Source of the DNA: Epiperipatus broadwayi
Taxonomy: Eukaryota; Onychophora; Udeonychophora; Euonychophora; Peripatidae
DNA: 64,000 bases
Direction of reading: 5' to 3'
Assembly (NCBI GenBank): GCA_028023455.1
Contig: JAQFVV010006311.1
Span: forward strand, 4,056,367 to 4,120,366
Under the pieces are notes generated by a model, which worked only from the letters and a program-made list of their open reading frames with translations, made no database searches and was not told the origin of the DNA. A program made the position numbers and the translations under genes. Numbering within the stretch: position 1 is the first letter of the stretch; each line of letters starts with the position of its first letter. Below are positions 1 through 15,745 of this stretch, one piece after another.

Positions 1-1306
1 ATTTTTACTGCTTTCTTAGGGAAAGATTATGTAAAAATCTTAAAAACTGATATATATATATATTAGTGTTTATCTTATTTGTTGGGCATGAAATGACAAT
101 TCTGAAGTGACCAATTAGTAGCATGTTGAATGTGATACCAAAATTAATAGAAATTTATCATATGCAAATTTATTGGCTGATATGCTTTAAACTTTTTAAG
201 AAGTAATTTGTTTATATATAAATATTTTTCTTAGATTAAAAGAGTAATCACGTATTAGATTATTATACAATTGATAAGCCTGACAGATTATGTGTCGTTG
301 TTTGTTAACCTTTGTATTTTTATTGTTAAATTTAAGTCTTTATAAACATCCGTAAATATTGTCTAAATTTATGTGAATTTAATCTAATTTCTCTCAACCA
401 TAGATTTTTTTTACAGCATTTCTAAAAGCTTTCTTGTCTCGGTTGCTCAAATTATGTTAGATTTTTTTTCTAGCTATTTTAATTCACTCGAAATACAATC
501 TCTTGATTCTAGTATTAACTTTATTGTCATTTAATTTAGGAACATTTTCACTTCAATTCTGACTTGGGTTTTTAATTATTTTAATGTTATCAGTAATATA
601 TATTTTATATTCAATTTCATTTCATTAATCCAATATATAACTTTTTTTATAAACTCTTTTCGGTTGTCGGCATTCTTCCTTTACTGTTTATTAAATAATT
701 TACATATAAATCTCATAATTCTAAAGAACTAGTGAAACCTGTTTAGCAATAATTTTTTCCCCCAAGAATATAGGAGAATTTTTTAAATTACTATTTCAAC
801 AATATGCATGTTATATTTTATTCATTATGTTTTAAAATATCTAAATACCTTGATTGAATTACTTATAGTAATAATTTTCTAGTTTATAATGTTGAATATA
901 TATTTTAGTTTTTGAAAACCTAATAAATTTATTTTAAATACTGTGATTTATTTTTAGTTTCTTTTTCCATTTAGTGACTGAAATATTTTTTAATGCCTCC
1001 AAAGCATCAATAATAAAATAGCATGCTAGCTGAAAAATCAGTTTTTTTAAATAATCCCCATTTATTTTATTTGCTGTTTTTCAATTATACTTACATTATA
1101 CCCCCTCTCTCCAAAAAAAAAAAAAAAACTATTGTAAAAAATTTAGAGTGGTAAAATTAGCCTACTAAACTTACATATAAATCATTTCAGTATTAGATTG
1201 CTACTTATCTGTTTTGATAACTATTACTCAATAATAATAATACTCTGGGTTTTTTAATGATATTCCAAAACTAATTACATTTAAAATAATTGTATAATTA
1301 AATCTT
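1..1306. other. A+T-rich non-coding stretch
   Basis: No open frame of substance, splice-flanked exon or repeat family was recognised; only poly-T/poly-A runs such as the A tract near 1116. Confidence 0.5.
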
Positions 1307-1600
1307 ATAATATACCAAATACACCTTAATTTACACTCTACAATGAAGTTTTAACATATGATTTATTTATCTCCTCTTGTCTACAGTTTCAACTGTCCAG
1401 TAGTCATCAACAGAGCTTTTATAATTCTCACCTTCCTTTTATAATCCTCATCTCCCCTACTGAGGATTAGAAGAGGTGAGTATTATAAAAGTTCTGATGA
1501 TGACTGCTGGACAGTTGAAACTGTAGGCAAAAGGAACTAAATAAATCATATGTTAAAACTGCATTGTAGAGTGTAAATTAAAGTATATTTGCTATATTAT
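1307..1600. mobile_element. 294-bp palindromic foldback element (MITE-like)
   Basis: Two ~135-bp arms are near-perfect inverted repeats of each other, with the loop around CTCCCCTAC (about 1450-1462). Outer ends read ATAATATA and TATATTAT; inner landmarks such as ACAGTTGAAACTGT and its partner occur in both arms. There is no coding capacity, so any movement would need a transposase supplied elsewhere. The right arm contains CTGATGA followed by GAAAC, a hammerhead-like combination discussed in the findings. Confidence 0.75.
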
Positions 1601-7504
<5,904 letters not shown>

Positions 7505-7800
7505 ACAGTAGCACTCTTAGTCTACCTCCTCTAGAAGCATCTTTGTATGCTAGAATAGTCAGTGGATATCAGCTGGCTAGTAGTAACCAAATCCCCAGAC
7601 TAGTTTCGTCTTATTGGTCAGAAAGTGAAAAATCTTTAATGTGACTATCAGAATTTCTGGGCATTTGATCGATGTATAAAAACTTTTGACTCTCAAAGCA
7701 GTATTATAGCATACTGCTGTTTTATGGCTTTGTTTTTCATTAAGAAGCAATGGTTTGCGTATGTCCATTCTGTAATTGAATTCACTTTTTACACTATTCA
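7505..7800 (-). repeat. Diverged single copy of the hammerhead-bearing repeat family
   Basis: It shares AATCCCCAGACTAGTTTC and the upstream CAGTAG...AGAAG...CTAG arrangement with the tandem units at 39.2-40.7 kb, in the same relative order. On the minus strand it reads CTGA-CCAATAAGAC-GAAACTAGTCTGGGG, which looks like a hammerhead core that has lost the GATGA half and part of stem II, while the GAAAC, palindromic ACTAGT, cleavage C and stem I strand remain. It is probably inactive. Confidence 0.5.
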
Positions 7801-8214
7801 AATGAATTTGAAAGTTTCATAAAATTTTTGATAATTTTCTTTTATAAGGGATCTCTTTATTCTAATATTTTTAATAAATCTGTAAATAGTGATTAGTAAA
7901 TATGTAGCATATAATTTATTCACAGACCAACAAAGTTCTATGATTCATAAGACAGATTCTTAAAAAAAAATCCTTTTTAATCAACTTGTAAACAATACAC
8001 TTTTTCTTTTATTAATATCAATTCATTGACCATTTTTATCTGACTGATGAATGACATAAATAAGAGAAAATGGCTGTTATTTATTATGGTTTGGTAAAAA
8101 CAATTCTTTAAGCATTTAACTTTTGAATTGTAATAATGCGTTCAGGCTCTGTTGGTCTGAGAATAAATTATTTCAGTATATTTTAAAATATTCCTTAGTC
8201 ATTATTTGCTAGTA

Positions 8215-8400
8215 ATTTTCTCTCATATTTTTATCTTATCTATTATGCAGGTGGGGAAAAAAAAATTATATCATTTTTTAAAAACAAATTGGAATGTGTT
8301 TTTGATAAACCAACAAAAAAAAAAAAAACAAAGTCAACAAAGTAATTCAATAACAAAATAAATAAGTATAAAATTGCAGCAGTTTGATGTCATTTTTAGA
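8215..8400 (+). repeat. Direct repeat, copy 1 (partner 10725-10920)
   Basis: The two segments share TTTTTTAAAAACAAAT, AATGTGTTTTTGA and AAAATTGCAGCAGTTTGATG with only small indels. Just after copy 1, at about 8428, comes a sequence matching the start of the 10601-11087 element, so the order of parts is permuted between the two sites. Confidence 0.6.
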
Positions 8401-8709
8401 CCAAAGGGAAAAACTTTTTGGGTACTTGGGTATTATTCCAGAAACCTAGGAAAGATAGGAGAACTTTTCACATATGCAATAAAGGCATAATCTTGCAAAG
8501 ATGAAATAAACCCATTTTTTTTCATGTTTAAAAACGTGTTTTTGAACGTGCATAAAATGTGTTTTAAAACATGTCAACCAAACCAATTATATATGTGTGT
8601 TTTTGGAAACCTATTATATACATATGTTTTTAGAGATTTTTGCCGAATTTTAAAATGTGTCAAGCAAACCTATTATATACGTGCATTTTTGGAGATTTTT
8701 GCATTTTCT

Positions 8710-9008
8710 GATTCCAAAAGTTTGTTGTTGTTGTCCTGCAATGGTGGTCGAGAGGTCAGCATGACTGCCTTGCACTTGCAGGCAATTGCCCGGGTTGCGG
8801 GTTCGCGTCCCGGCCGATGCTATGACACATAAAAAAAAAAGTTTGTTGTTTACATTTTAAAGTTACTTGTTGCAGTTGTGATTTTGTTTTATCATTTTTA
8901 ATTTCAACTTCGTTATTGAAGATTCCAAAAGTTTGTTGTTTACATTTTAAAGTTACTTGTTGCGGTTGTGAATTTGTTTTATCATTTTTAATTTCAACTT
9001 CGTTATTT
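8710..9008 (+). repeat. Two tandem ~90-bp units, the first split by a SINE
   Basis: The unit begins GATTCCAAAAGTTTGTTG and ends near CAACTTCGTTATT. Unit 1 is 8710-8729 plus 8851-8920; unit 2 is 8921-9008, nearly identical. The SINE at 8730-8840 lies in unit 1 only, so it inserted after, or independently of, the duplication and unit 2 shows the empty site. Confidence 0.8.
8730..8840 (+). mobile_element. tRNA-derived SINE, copy 1
   Basis: The head is tRNA-like, with an A-box-like TGGTCGAGAGG and a B-box-like GGTTCGCGTCC, ending CCGATGC, then a GACACAT tail and an A run. The target-site duplication AAAAGTTTGTTGTT lies at 8716-8729 and 8837-8850. Such elements are transcribed by RNA polymerase III and moved by LINE machinery. 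Confidence 0.85.
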
Positions 9009-9054
9009 ACCTAGAAGAATTCATGTGGCTTAGATTACACAGATATGACGATAC

Positions 9055-9990
9055 CTTCTTTTTCATACTGAATGACATCAAGAATGTTTTTCTCCCATCT
9101 AAAAACCATCTGATCCAAGTGCTGAAATTAGCATTTATTTTTTTATTAGTAGCTGAATTAAAATGTTGACTTTGTAAATACTGTTGTTTCCTTTGATCTG
9201 CTCAAAGTGCTTTAATTTACAATAATTTCTCCAGTCTAAAAACCATCTGATCAGAGTGTTGCAATTTACAGTTATTGATCTAATTACTAATTTAATTAAT
9301 ATGTTGACTATATTATTATTACTGCTGATATCTCTTTTTTTATCTGTTCAAAGTGCTGCTGCAATTTCCAGTTAGTTTTCCAGTCTATAAAACATCTCAT
9401 CAAAGTGCTGTAATTTATAGTTATGTTTCTGTTTAAGAATTGAATTAATATATTGACTTTATTATTACAGCTGTTGTTTCTTTGTTATCTGTTCAAAGTG
9501 CTGCAACTTATAGTTATTTCTCCAGTCTAAAAACCATTTGACCCAAGTGCTGCAATTTACAGTCATTTTTCTAATTACTAATGGAATTAATATGTTGACT
9601 TTATTATTACTGCTGTTATTCCATTTTTTATCTGCTCAAAGTGCTGTTGCAATTTCCAGTTAGTTTTCCAGTCAGAAAACCATCTGATCAAAGTGCTGCA
9701 TTTTACAGTCATTTTTGTAATTACTAATTGAATTAATACATTGACTTTGTTATTATTGTTGTTTCCTTTTACTTGCCTTGAGATCAAAAATGTTTTTAAT
9801 CCTGTTTAGAAAAGATCTTGTCAAAGTGCTGCAATTTCCAGTTATTTCTCCAGTTAAAAAACCAACTGATCATAGTGCTGCAATTTACAGTTCTTATTCT
9901 ATTTTCAAATCCAATTAATATATTGATTTTTCTGCTCAAAGAGCTGCAGGACTTTACAGGATTTTTTTTCTTTACTAATTGAATAAATAG
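9055..9990 (+). repeat. Degenerate ~145-bp tandem array, about six units
   Basis: The landmark TCTAAAAACCATCTGATC (or close variants) recurs near 9096, 9236, 9381, 9526, 9671 and 9815, a period of 140-145 bp. Other shared words are GTGCTGCAATTTACAG and AATATGTTGACTTTATTATT. Units differ by scattered substitutions, so it is an old minisatellite-like array. It ends about 110 bp before the candidate exon at 10104. Confidence 0.85.
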
Positions 9991-10103
9991 GTTGACTTTG
10001 TTATTATTGCTGTGCTTTTTTTTTGGATCTCATCCATTTCAAAAAAGAAATTACCATTGGTTTATTCCAAAAGTTAGATGGCTTGATAATATTCCATTTT
10101 CAG

Positions 10104-10241
10104 CATGTACTGTGCAATCACGCACTCTACAACCATTTCGGAGAAAGAGGAATGGCAGGCAGGGAGCTGACAATTGCCATTTTGTATGCAAGAATTCCAT
10201 TCCAAATTGAAGATTTCAACTACACCACTCTATTTCAGACA
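10104..10241 (+). CDS. Candidate internal exon of an unidentified gene
   Basis: A 138-bp open segment lies between a good acceptor (CCATTTTCAG) and a consensus donor (ACA|GTAAGT). Its length is exactly 46 codons, phase 0 at both ends. The translation begins HVLCNHALYNHFGERG, continues through AGRELTIAILYARIPF and ends DFNYTTLFQT. It is visibly richer in G+C than its surroundings and has a normal amino-acid composition, unlike the chance ORFs nearby. I do not recognise the family and assign no function. No partner exon was recognised; the intron neighbours would be kilobases away, as in the aldehyde oxidase gene. A tandem array ends about 110 bp upstream. A transposon-derived fragment is the main alternative. 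Confidence 0.55.
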
Positions 10242-10600
10242 GTAAGTAGTTTCTGTGTGTATGTTTAATGTTTTGTGATGTGATTTTAAAAACGATTTGT
10301 ACAAATTTAGGTATTATTCTTTGTTAAAAATCAATCAATTAAATTTAGTGTGAAAGCGGTCATCTGGTAAGTGTATATTTCATACAATATTTTCTTTTTT
10401 ACTTTTAGAAAGATATATTTGTGTTAAGTTAATTTCATGCTGAAAAACGAATCAAGTATGACTTCATTTATAGACTTTTTTTTTTAAATTGTTGTAATAA
10501 AATAAGAAAATTTGGTTGTTTGCATCAATCTACATTGCATAGAAGTATGTGTATATTTGCTATAAAACTTATTTTTGTATATTTTTCTAAAACTATTGGG

Positions 10601-11087
10601 TATTATTCCTGCAACAAAGGAAAGAAAGGAGGACTTTTGACATTTGTATCAAATCATTGCTAACTTTGCAATGTTTGATGTTGCCAAAATAACAACATTA
10701 AAAAGTAAGCAGAATATATTCTCTCATATTTTAATCTTATCTATCTATATCTCCCCTCATCCCTCTTTCATTTTTTATCCAGGCAGAAAAAAATGTTTTA
10801 TATCGTTTTTTAAAAACAAATGCCAATGTGTTTTTGAAAAAAAAATAAAAGAAGACAACAAAGTAATTCAATAGCAAAATAAATAAGTATAAAATTGCAG
10901 CAGTTTGATGACAATTTTTAACATTTTGGATATCATTTAGTATTGTTTATTTGATGCTCATGTTTAAAAACAAGTTCTTCAATGAGAAATAACACTCAAA
11001 TCGCAGGGTTTATTTGATGCTAGCAAGATTACTTATTTATCTCGTATGTGAAAAGGCCTTCTATCTTTTCATCGTTGCAGGAATAGT
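10601..11087. repeat. ~490-bp repeat with TATTCCTGCAAC inverted ends
   Basis: The left end reads TATTATTCCTGCAACAAAGG and the right end is the inverse, ATCGTTGCAGGAATAGTAC. It contains the direct repeat 10725-10920 shared with 8215-8400. No protein is encoded. Fragments of related sequence (TTTTCAAATAGT.TGTATG) recur at 6079, 11100 and 11225. Confidence 0.5.
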
Positions 11088-12607
11088 ACACAAGTACTCT
11101 ATTTTCAAATAGTATGTATATAAAAATTTACTGAATAAAATAAACTCATTAATAACAATTTAATTTTTATGTGGCTACTAAATGTCACTGTTTAGTGATA
11201 GTTATATAATAAAACACAAAAATATTTTCAAATAGTCTGTATGATTATATTTAATACATGAATAATATTGACTTTAGCTTATTAAATGCAACTTGTTAAG
11301 TTTTGCTAGGAACTTCGAAGCATTTATTTTCATCTATATAAAAATTTATTGAATATGCTAAAATAAACTCATTCTAAAAACAATTTAATTTATTATGTGC
11401 CTACTAGGTGTCACTGTTTAGCGAATTTTTAATTTTTTATTTTTTATTTTTTTTTAGAATAATACTTTCCTGAAAAAAATAAAATGTTAATGGAAAAAGT
11501 TTTTTATCAGTTGTTATTTAATAGTCTATTCAGAAATTTATTTATAGACCGTATATATATGAGTTTAATACAGAAACAGAATATAAAATAATAATTAAAG
11601 GTTAATTGTTGGGTTACACAACAATAATATCAATTTGGGTTGAACTAATCTTGTAAATAATTACAACATATGCATATAAATAGGTAAGATTCGGAATGGA
11701 ATCATCTTTTCTATAAATTTCAGATGTAGCAATTGTACATCTCTTATCATGTTAAGGCTCTTCGGTCACAAATCTGGTTTAAGTAAAACGTTGCCTCCCC
11801 CTATTTTAATCATAATTAAGATAATTTTTTTTTTAGATAGATAATCCATAGCCATCGCAACTACAATATTAATCAGTAAAAAGATATCTTCGTATTTGTA
11901 TCTAAAAAAATTAGGATAAAAAACGTTTCAAACATTTATCACTTAAACAATAGGACTTGAGTAATGCATTCGGTAACTTTATTCTGTTCTCCTATGAGAC
12001 TTTTGGAAAAGCAAAAGATTGTTGCTTTTTTTATCTTCAAATTTATACAATCACAGGTGTGTTTGTAAATATAAAAATTACAATTAAAAAACTGTAATTT
12101 TTAAAAAAAATAGATACATCATTACATTGTGAACAAATAAAAATAAAAAGCTATGCTCTATAATGCAGTTTAAAATATTAAAGAATTATGTGTATGTATC
12201 TATCTATACAAGTATATCTAGTAATTAGATAGAAAATCAGTTTTCCGTTTTTAAAAAAATATAACAATCAATACTTAAGCTATCAACAATCTCAACCTAT
12301 AGTCAAGGCCAAAAAAAGTATTTAAATAAGAATAAGAAAATATATAATTTTCATCTGCGAGAATTATTTGTCATTACTATTTAAATCTTATATATGTTTA
12401 AGTATCTGCATGTGACTGTGCATATAAAAAACTATTAAGTATTAAAAAGAACTGAGTATTGAATTACCAATTAACAGTGTTAAATTCTCATAAAAATAAT
12501 AAAGAGGAAGAGGGGTTCATTTTATTATAGAATATTTTAAAACATATAAAACAAAATAAGATATTGAAATAAGCAAACAGTTTATACTTTGTGGCTAATT
12601 ATGAATC
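11088..12607. other. Non-coding stretch with small internal duplications
   Basis: Near 11096-11205 and 11330-11425 a ~100-bp segment (AATAAACTCATT.A.AACAATTTAA, then TGTCACTGTTTAG) is present twice in direct orientation. The remainder shows no gene-like signal. Confidence 0.45.
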
Positions 12608-13916
12608 AAAGTATATAAAACGCGCTAACACGCACAAACACACAAAGATAAAAACAAATAAAAAAATATATATTATTATTTTTTTTATTTTAATATCAAT
12701 TCATTAAATGGCTAAGCGCTTTCAAGGGTCAAAGCCCTCATAATCATAGCCGCATTACAAACTATAATAAATTGACTCGGAGTGATGCAAATTTATGCAA
12801 ATGAAATGATTACGCATTCCATTTCTTGGATATTTTGTAGCAAGAGTCTTTTCTATTGATGGCGTCGCCATTTCTAGATATAAAGAAAGCTTCTTTTAAC
12901 TGTCTTTTAAGATCGTGCCGTTCTCTGCACACCACCACTGGACTTCCAGGTTGGCAATCGTGCCCAGCTGAAGCGCGGTGCTGCGCAAAAACTGAACTAT
13001 GAGTCAGTGTCCACCAAAGCTTTATTATAAGAATAAGTGTGTTGAGATAGCCTAGTGGACAGAGAGGCCCTAGTCTCACCATAATACGATGATCTACAAA
13101 ATTTTTCAAGGCAGGCAATATTATAGACTACCTGAGGTGTCAGCGAGGGTGGTAGACAGTTATTATTTTAACAAAAAACTGTTTTATCTTCCTGTCGAAT
13201 AAATTCATATCAAAACCAACTTTTATTGGTCGTCCCTATATGATGTGAGGTTAGCTTTCTTATCTGCCTCAAATTTACACAGGTGCATATTTCTATACAA
13301 AAACGAGGTTAAGCCAGAGAGTTTGTGGTTAGTTGGTGAATTGGAAAGAGAGTGGGAATGTCATCTAACATCAAGGCGTTTGATTAGCATCTTATAATTA
13401 AGATGTGTGAGTTCTTGCTGCATATGTAGGTCTAAGTATTTAACTTGTTTATGAACATTTTCATTCTCCATGTTAAACGTAAACCCTGTTGTGTTTTGAA
13501 GTTCATTTTTTTATTTGTAGAATAATCGGAGAGGGAGCAGCTATGAAGATATCATCAACGTATCTAGTGTATATGGATAGCAAGTTATATTCTTGGTATC
13601 TCGGAATTATTTGCTTTTCAAAATAATTTAACACTACACTTGAGATGATGCCCCTCATAGGCAGTCCCATCGGCCAACCGTCTTTCATATGAAACCACTG
13701 GTTGTGAAAGAATGCCATAATATTTTTATCAAGCCAAGATAAAAAGTCTACAATAAAGTCAATTAGTGGCTGAGCTAAATTGTGGTTTATAGGCTCTTTT
13801 TCTTACAATCTGAATAAATTTAGCCCTACAAATAGAGCCATATAATTCCGAAACATCAATAGTAGCTAATTTGGTGTCTCGGTTCAAAACTAGGTCTTTT
13901 ATTTTTGCAAATATCA
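12608..13916 (-). mobile_element. Penelope-like element, minus-strand copy (5'-truncated, decayed)
   Basis: Minus-strand frames read KIKDLVLN, then LATIDVSELYGSIC, DGWPMGLPM.GIISSVVLNYFE and YTRYVDDIF, the reverse transcriptase palm motifs in the usual order, with YVDD as the catalytic box. Near the 3' end another frame keeps HDCQPGSPVVVCRERHDLK and KKWNA, the tail of a GIY-YIG-like endonuclease region. Frameshifts break it into pieces. It is truncated just upstream of KIKDL and meets the plus-strand copy head to head at about 13905-13925. The 3' flank ends near 12608 in sequence shared with the other copy. Confidence 0.8.
12705..12757 (-). ncRNA. Degenerate hammerhead-like motif in Penelope-like copy 1
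   Basis: The minus strand reads GGCT, ATGATTATGA, GGG, a loop, CCC, TTGAAAGCGCT, T, AGCC. GGCT/AGCC can form stem I, GGG/CCC stem II, and AGCGCT is a self-complementary stem III, the layout of minimal type I hammerheads. The core departs from CTGATGA, so activity is unlikely. The same sequence is conserved in the opposite copy, so it is an element feature and not a local accident. Confidence 0.35.
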
Positions 13917-15745
13917 CATGCATGCTGGAGGATAAGGGCAATAGATTCATGCTTATGAAAACACAGGACTACACATCTAAACTAGATCAGCAAATTAATA
14001 AACTACAATTTCAAAAGTTTCCCAATTTTAATAACAAATTAAATAAAGATAAGTTTATTTCTGCTATTCTCAGACCACACTGCAATAAAGCTTTTTCTAA
14101 GGCAGAATATTATAGGCTTTACCCGTCTGCATCCATTCCTCCAAGGATGTTTGCCAAAGCCAAAATACATATGGCTGATATTCCATTGTGACTTATTTTA
14201 GATTTTGGAGGAGTCCACTATTCCAATACTGCGAAATGGGTTAACCGACAGATCATTCAAGCTCTGGGATTCGGTTCATATACCATAAATTCGTCATTTC
14301 AATTTGTTGCAAAAATAAAAGACCTAGTTTTGAACCCAGACACCACATTGGCTACTATTGATGTTTCGGAATTATATGGCTCCATTTGTAGGGCTAAATC
14401 TATTCAGATTGTAAGAGAAGAGCTTATAAACCACAATTTAGCTCAGCCACTAATTGACTTTATTGTAGACTTTTTATCTTGGCTTGATAAAAATATTATG
14501 GCATTCTTTCACAACCAGTGGTTTCATATAAAAGACGGTTGGCCAATGGGATTGCCTATGAGTGGCATCATCTCAAGTGTAGTGTTAAATTATTTTGAAA
14601 AGCAAATAATTCTGAGATACCAAGAATATAACTTGCTATCCATATACACTAGATACGTTGATGATATTTTCATAGCTGCTCCCTCTCCAATTATTCTACA
14701 AATAAAAAATGAACTTCAAAATACTACAGGGCTTATGTTTAACATGGAGAATGAAAATGCCCATGAACAAGTTAAATATTTAGACCTACATATGCAGCAA
14801 GAACCCACACATCTTAATTATAAGATGTTAATCAAACCCCTTGATATTAGAGGACATTCCCACCCTCTTTCCAATTCACCAACTAACCACAAACTCTCTG
14901 GCTTAACCTTGTTTTTGTATAGAAATATGCACCTGTGTAAATTTGAGGCAGATAAGAAAGCTAACCTCATGTCATATAGGGACGACCTAATAAAAGTTGG
15001 TTTTGATATGAATTTAATCGACAAGAAGATAAAACAGTTTTTTGCTAAAATAAATGATCAAGTCCCTAACATTGACAAGCAAAGACTCTTACTCCTTTAC
15101 CTGCCAATATGCATAAATGTTTTTATAATATTTTTAATAATAAATACCAGTTATGTTTTCACACACCTAACAAACTGATTAATAATACCAAGGACTGCCT
15201 ACCACCCTCGCTGACACCTCAAGTGGTCTATAATATTGCCTGCACTTAAAATTTTTATAGATCATCGTATTATGGTGAGACTAGGGCCTCTCTGTCCACT
15301 AGGCTATCTCAACATACTTATTCTTATAATAAAGCTTTGGTGAACACTGCTCATAGTTGTTTTTTCGCAGCACCGCGCTTCAGCTAGGCACAATTGCCAA
15401 CCTGGAAATCCAGTGGTGGTGTGCAGAGAGTGGCACGATCTTAAAAGAAAGATAAAAGAAGCTTTCTTTATATCTAGAAATGGTGACCCCATCAATAGAA
15501 AAGACTATTGCTACAAAATATCCAAGAAATGGAATGCATAATCATTTCATTTGCATAAATTTGCATCACTCCAAGTCAATTTATTATAGTTTGTAATGCG
15601 GCTATGATTATGAGGGCTTTGACCCTTGAAAGTGCTTAGCCATTTAATGAATAGATATTAAAACAAAATAAAATAATAATTTATATTTTCTTTACTTGTT
15701 TTTAGCTTTGTGTGCTTGCGCTTGTTAGCGCATTTTATATATTTT
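13917..15745 (+). mobile_element. Penelope-like element, plus-strand copy
   Basis: The order is an N-terminal segment starting MLEDKGN (13927) with IPPRMFAKAKIHMADIPL, then after a stop AKWVNRQIIQALGF, KIKDLVLNPDT, LATIDVSELYGSIC, GWPMGLPMSGIIS and the YVDD box in RYVDDIFI (about 14655). After a frameshift near 15080 come CLPPSLTPQVVYNIAC, a stop, then SSYYGETRASLSTRLSQH, a GIY-YIG-type endonuclease signature that accompanies the RT in Penelope-like elements. The longest intact frame is 14330-15178. At least one frameshift and two in-frame stops mean it is inactive. Its 3' part is the mirror image of 12608-13916. Confidence 0.85.
15593..15645 (+). ncRNA. Degenerate hammerhead-like motif in Penelope-like copy 2
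   Basis: Mirror partner of the motif at 12705-12757, with AGTGCT instead of AGCGCT at stem III (a CpG-type change). Stem I GGCT/AGCC and stem II GGG/CCC are kept. Confidence 0.35.

Noticed and set aside
12810-13118. 102-codon minus-strand frame taken as an independent gene
   Set aside because: It spans a frameshift of the Penelope-like element: only its second half is in the element's frame and matches the mirrored copy.
15304-15495. 63-codon minus-strand frame
   Set aside because: Antisense shadow of the plus-strand Penelope-like element 3' region.
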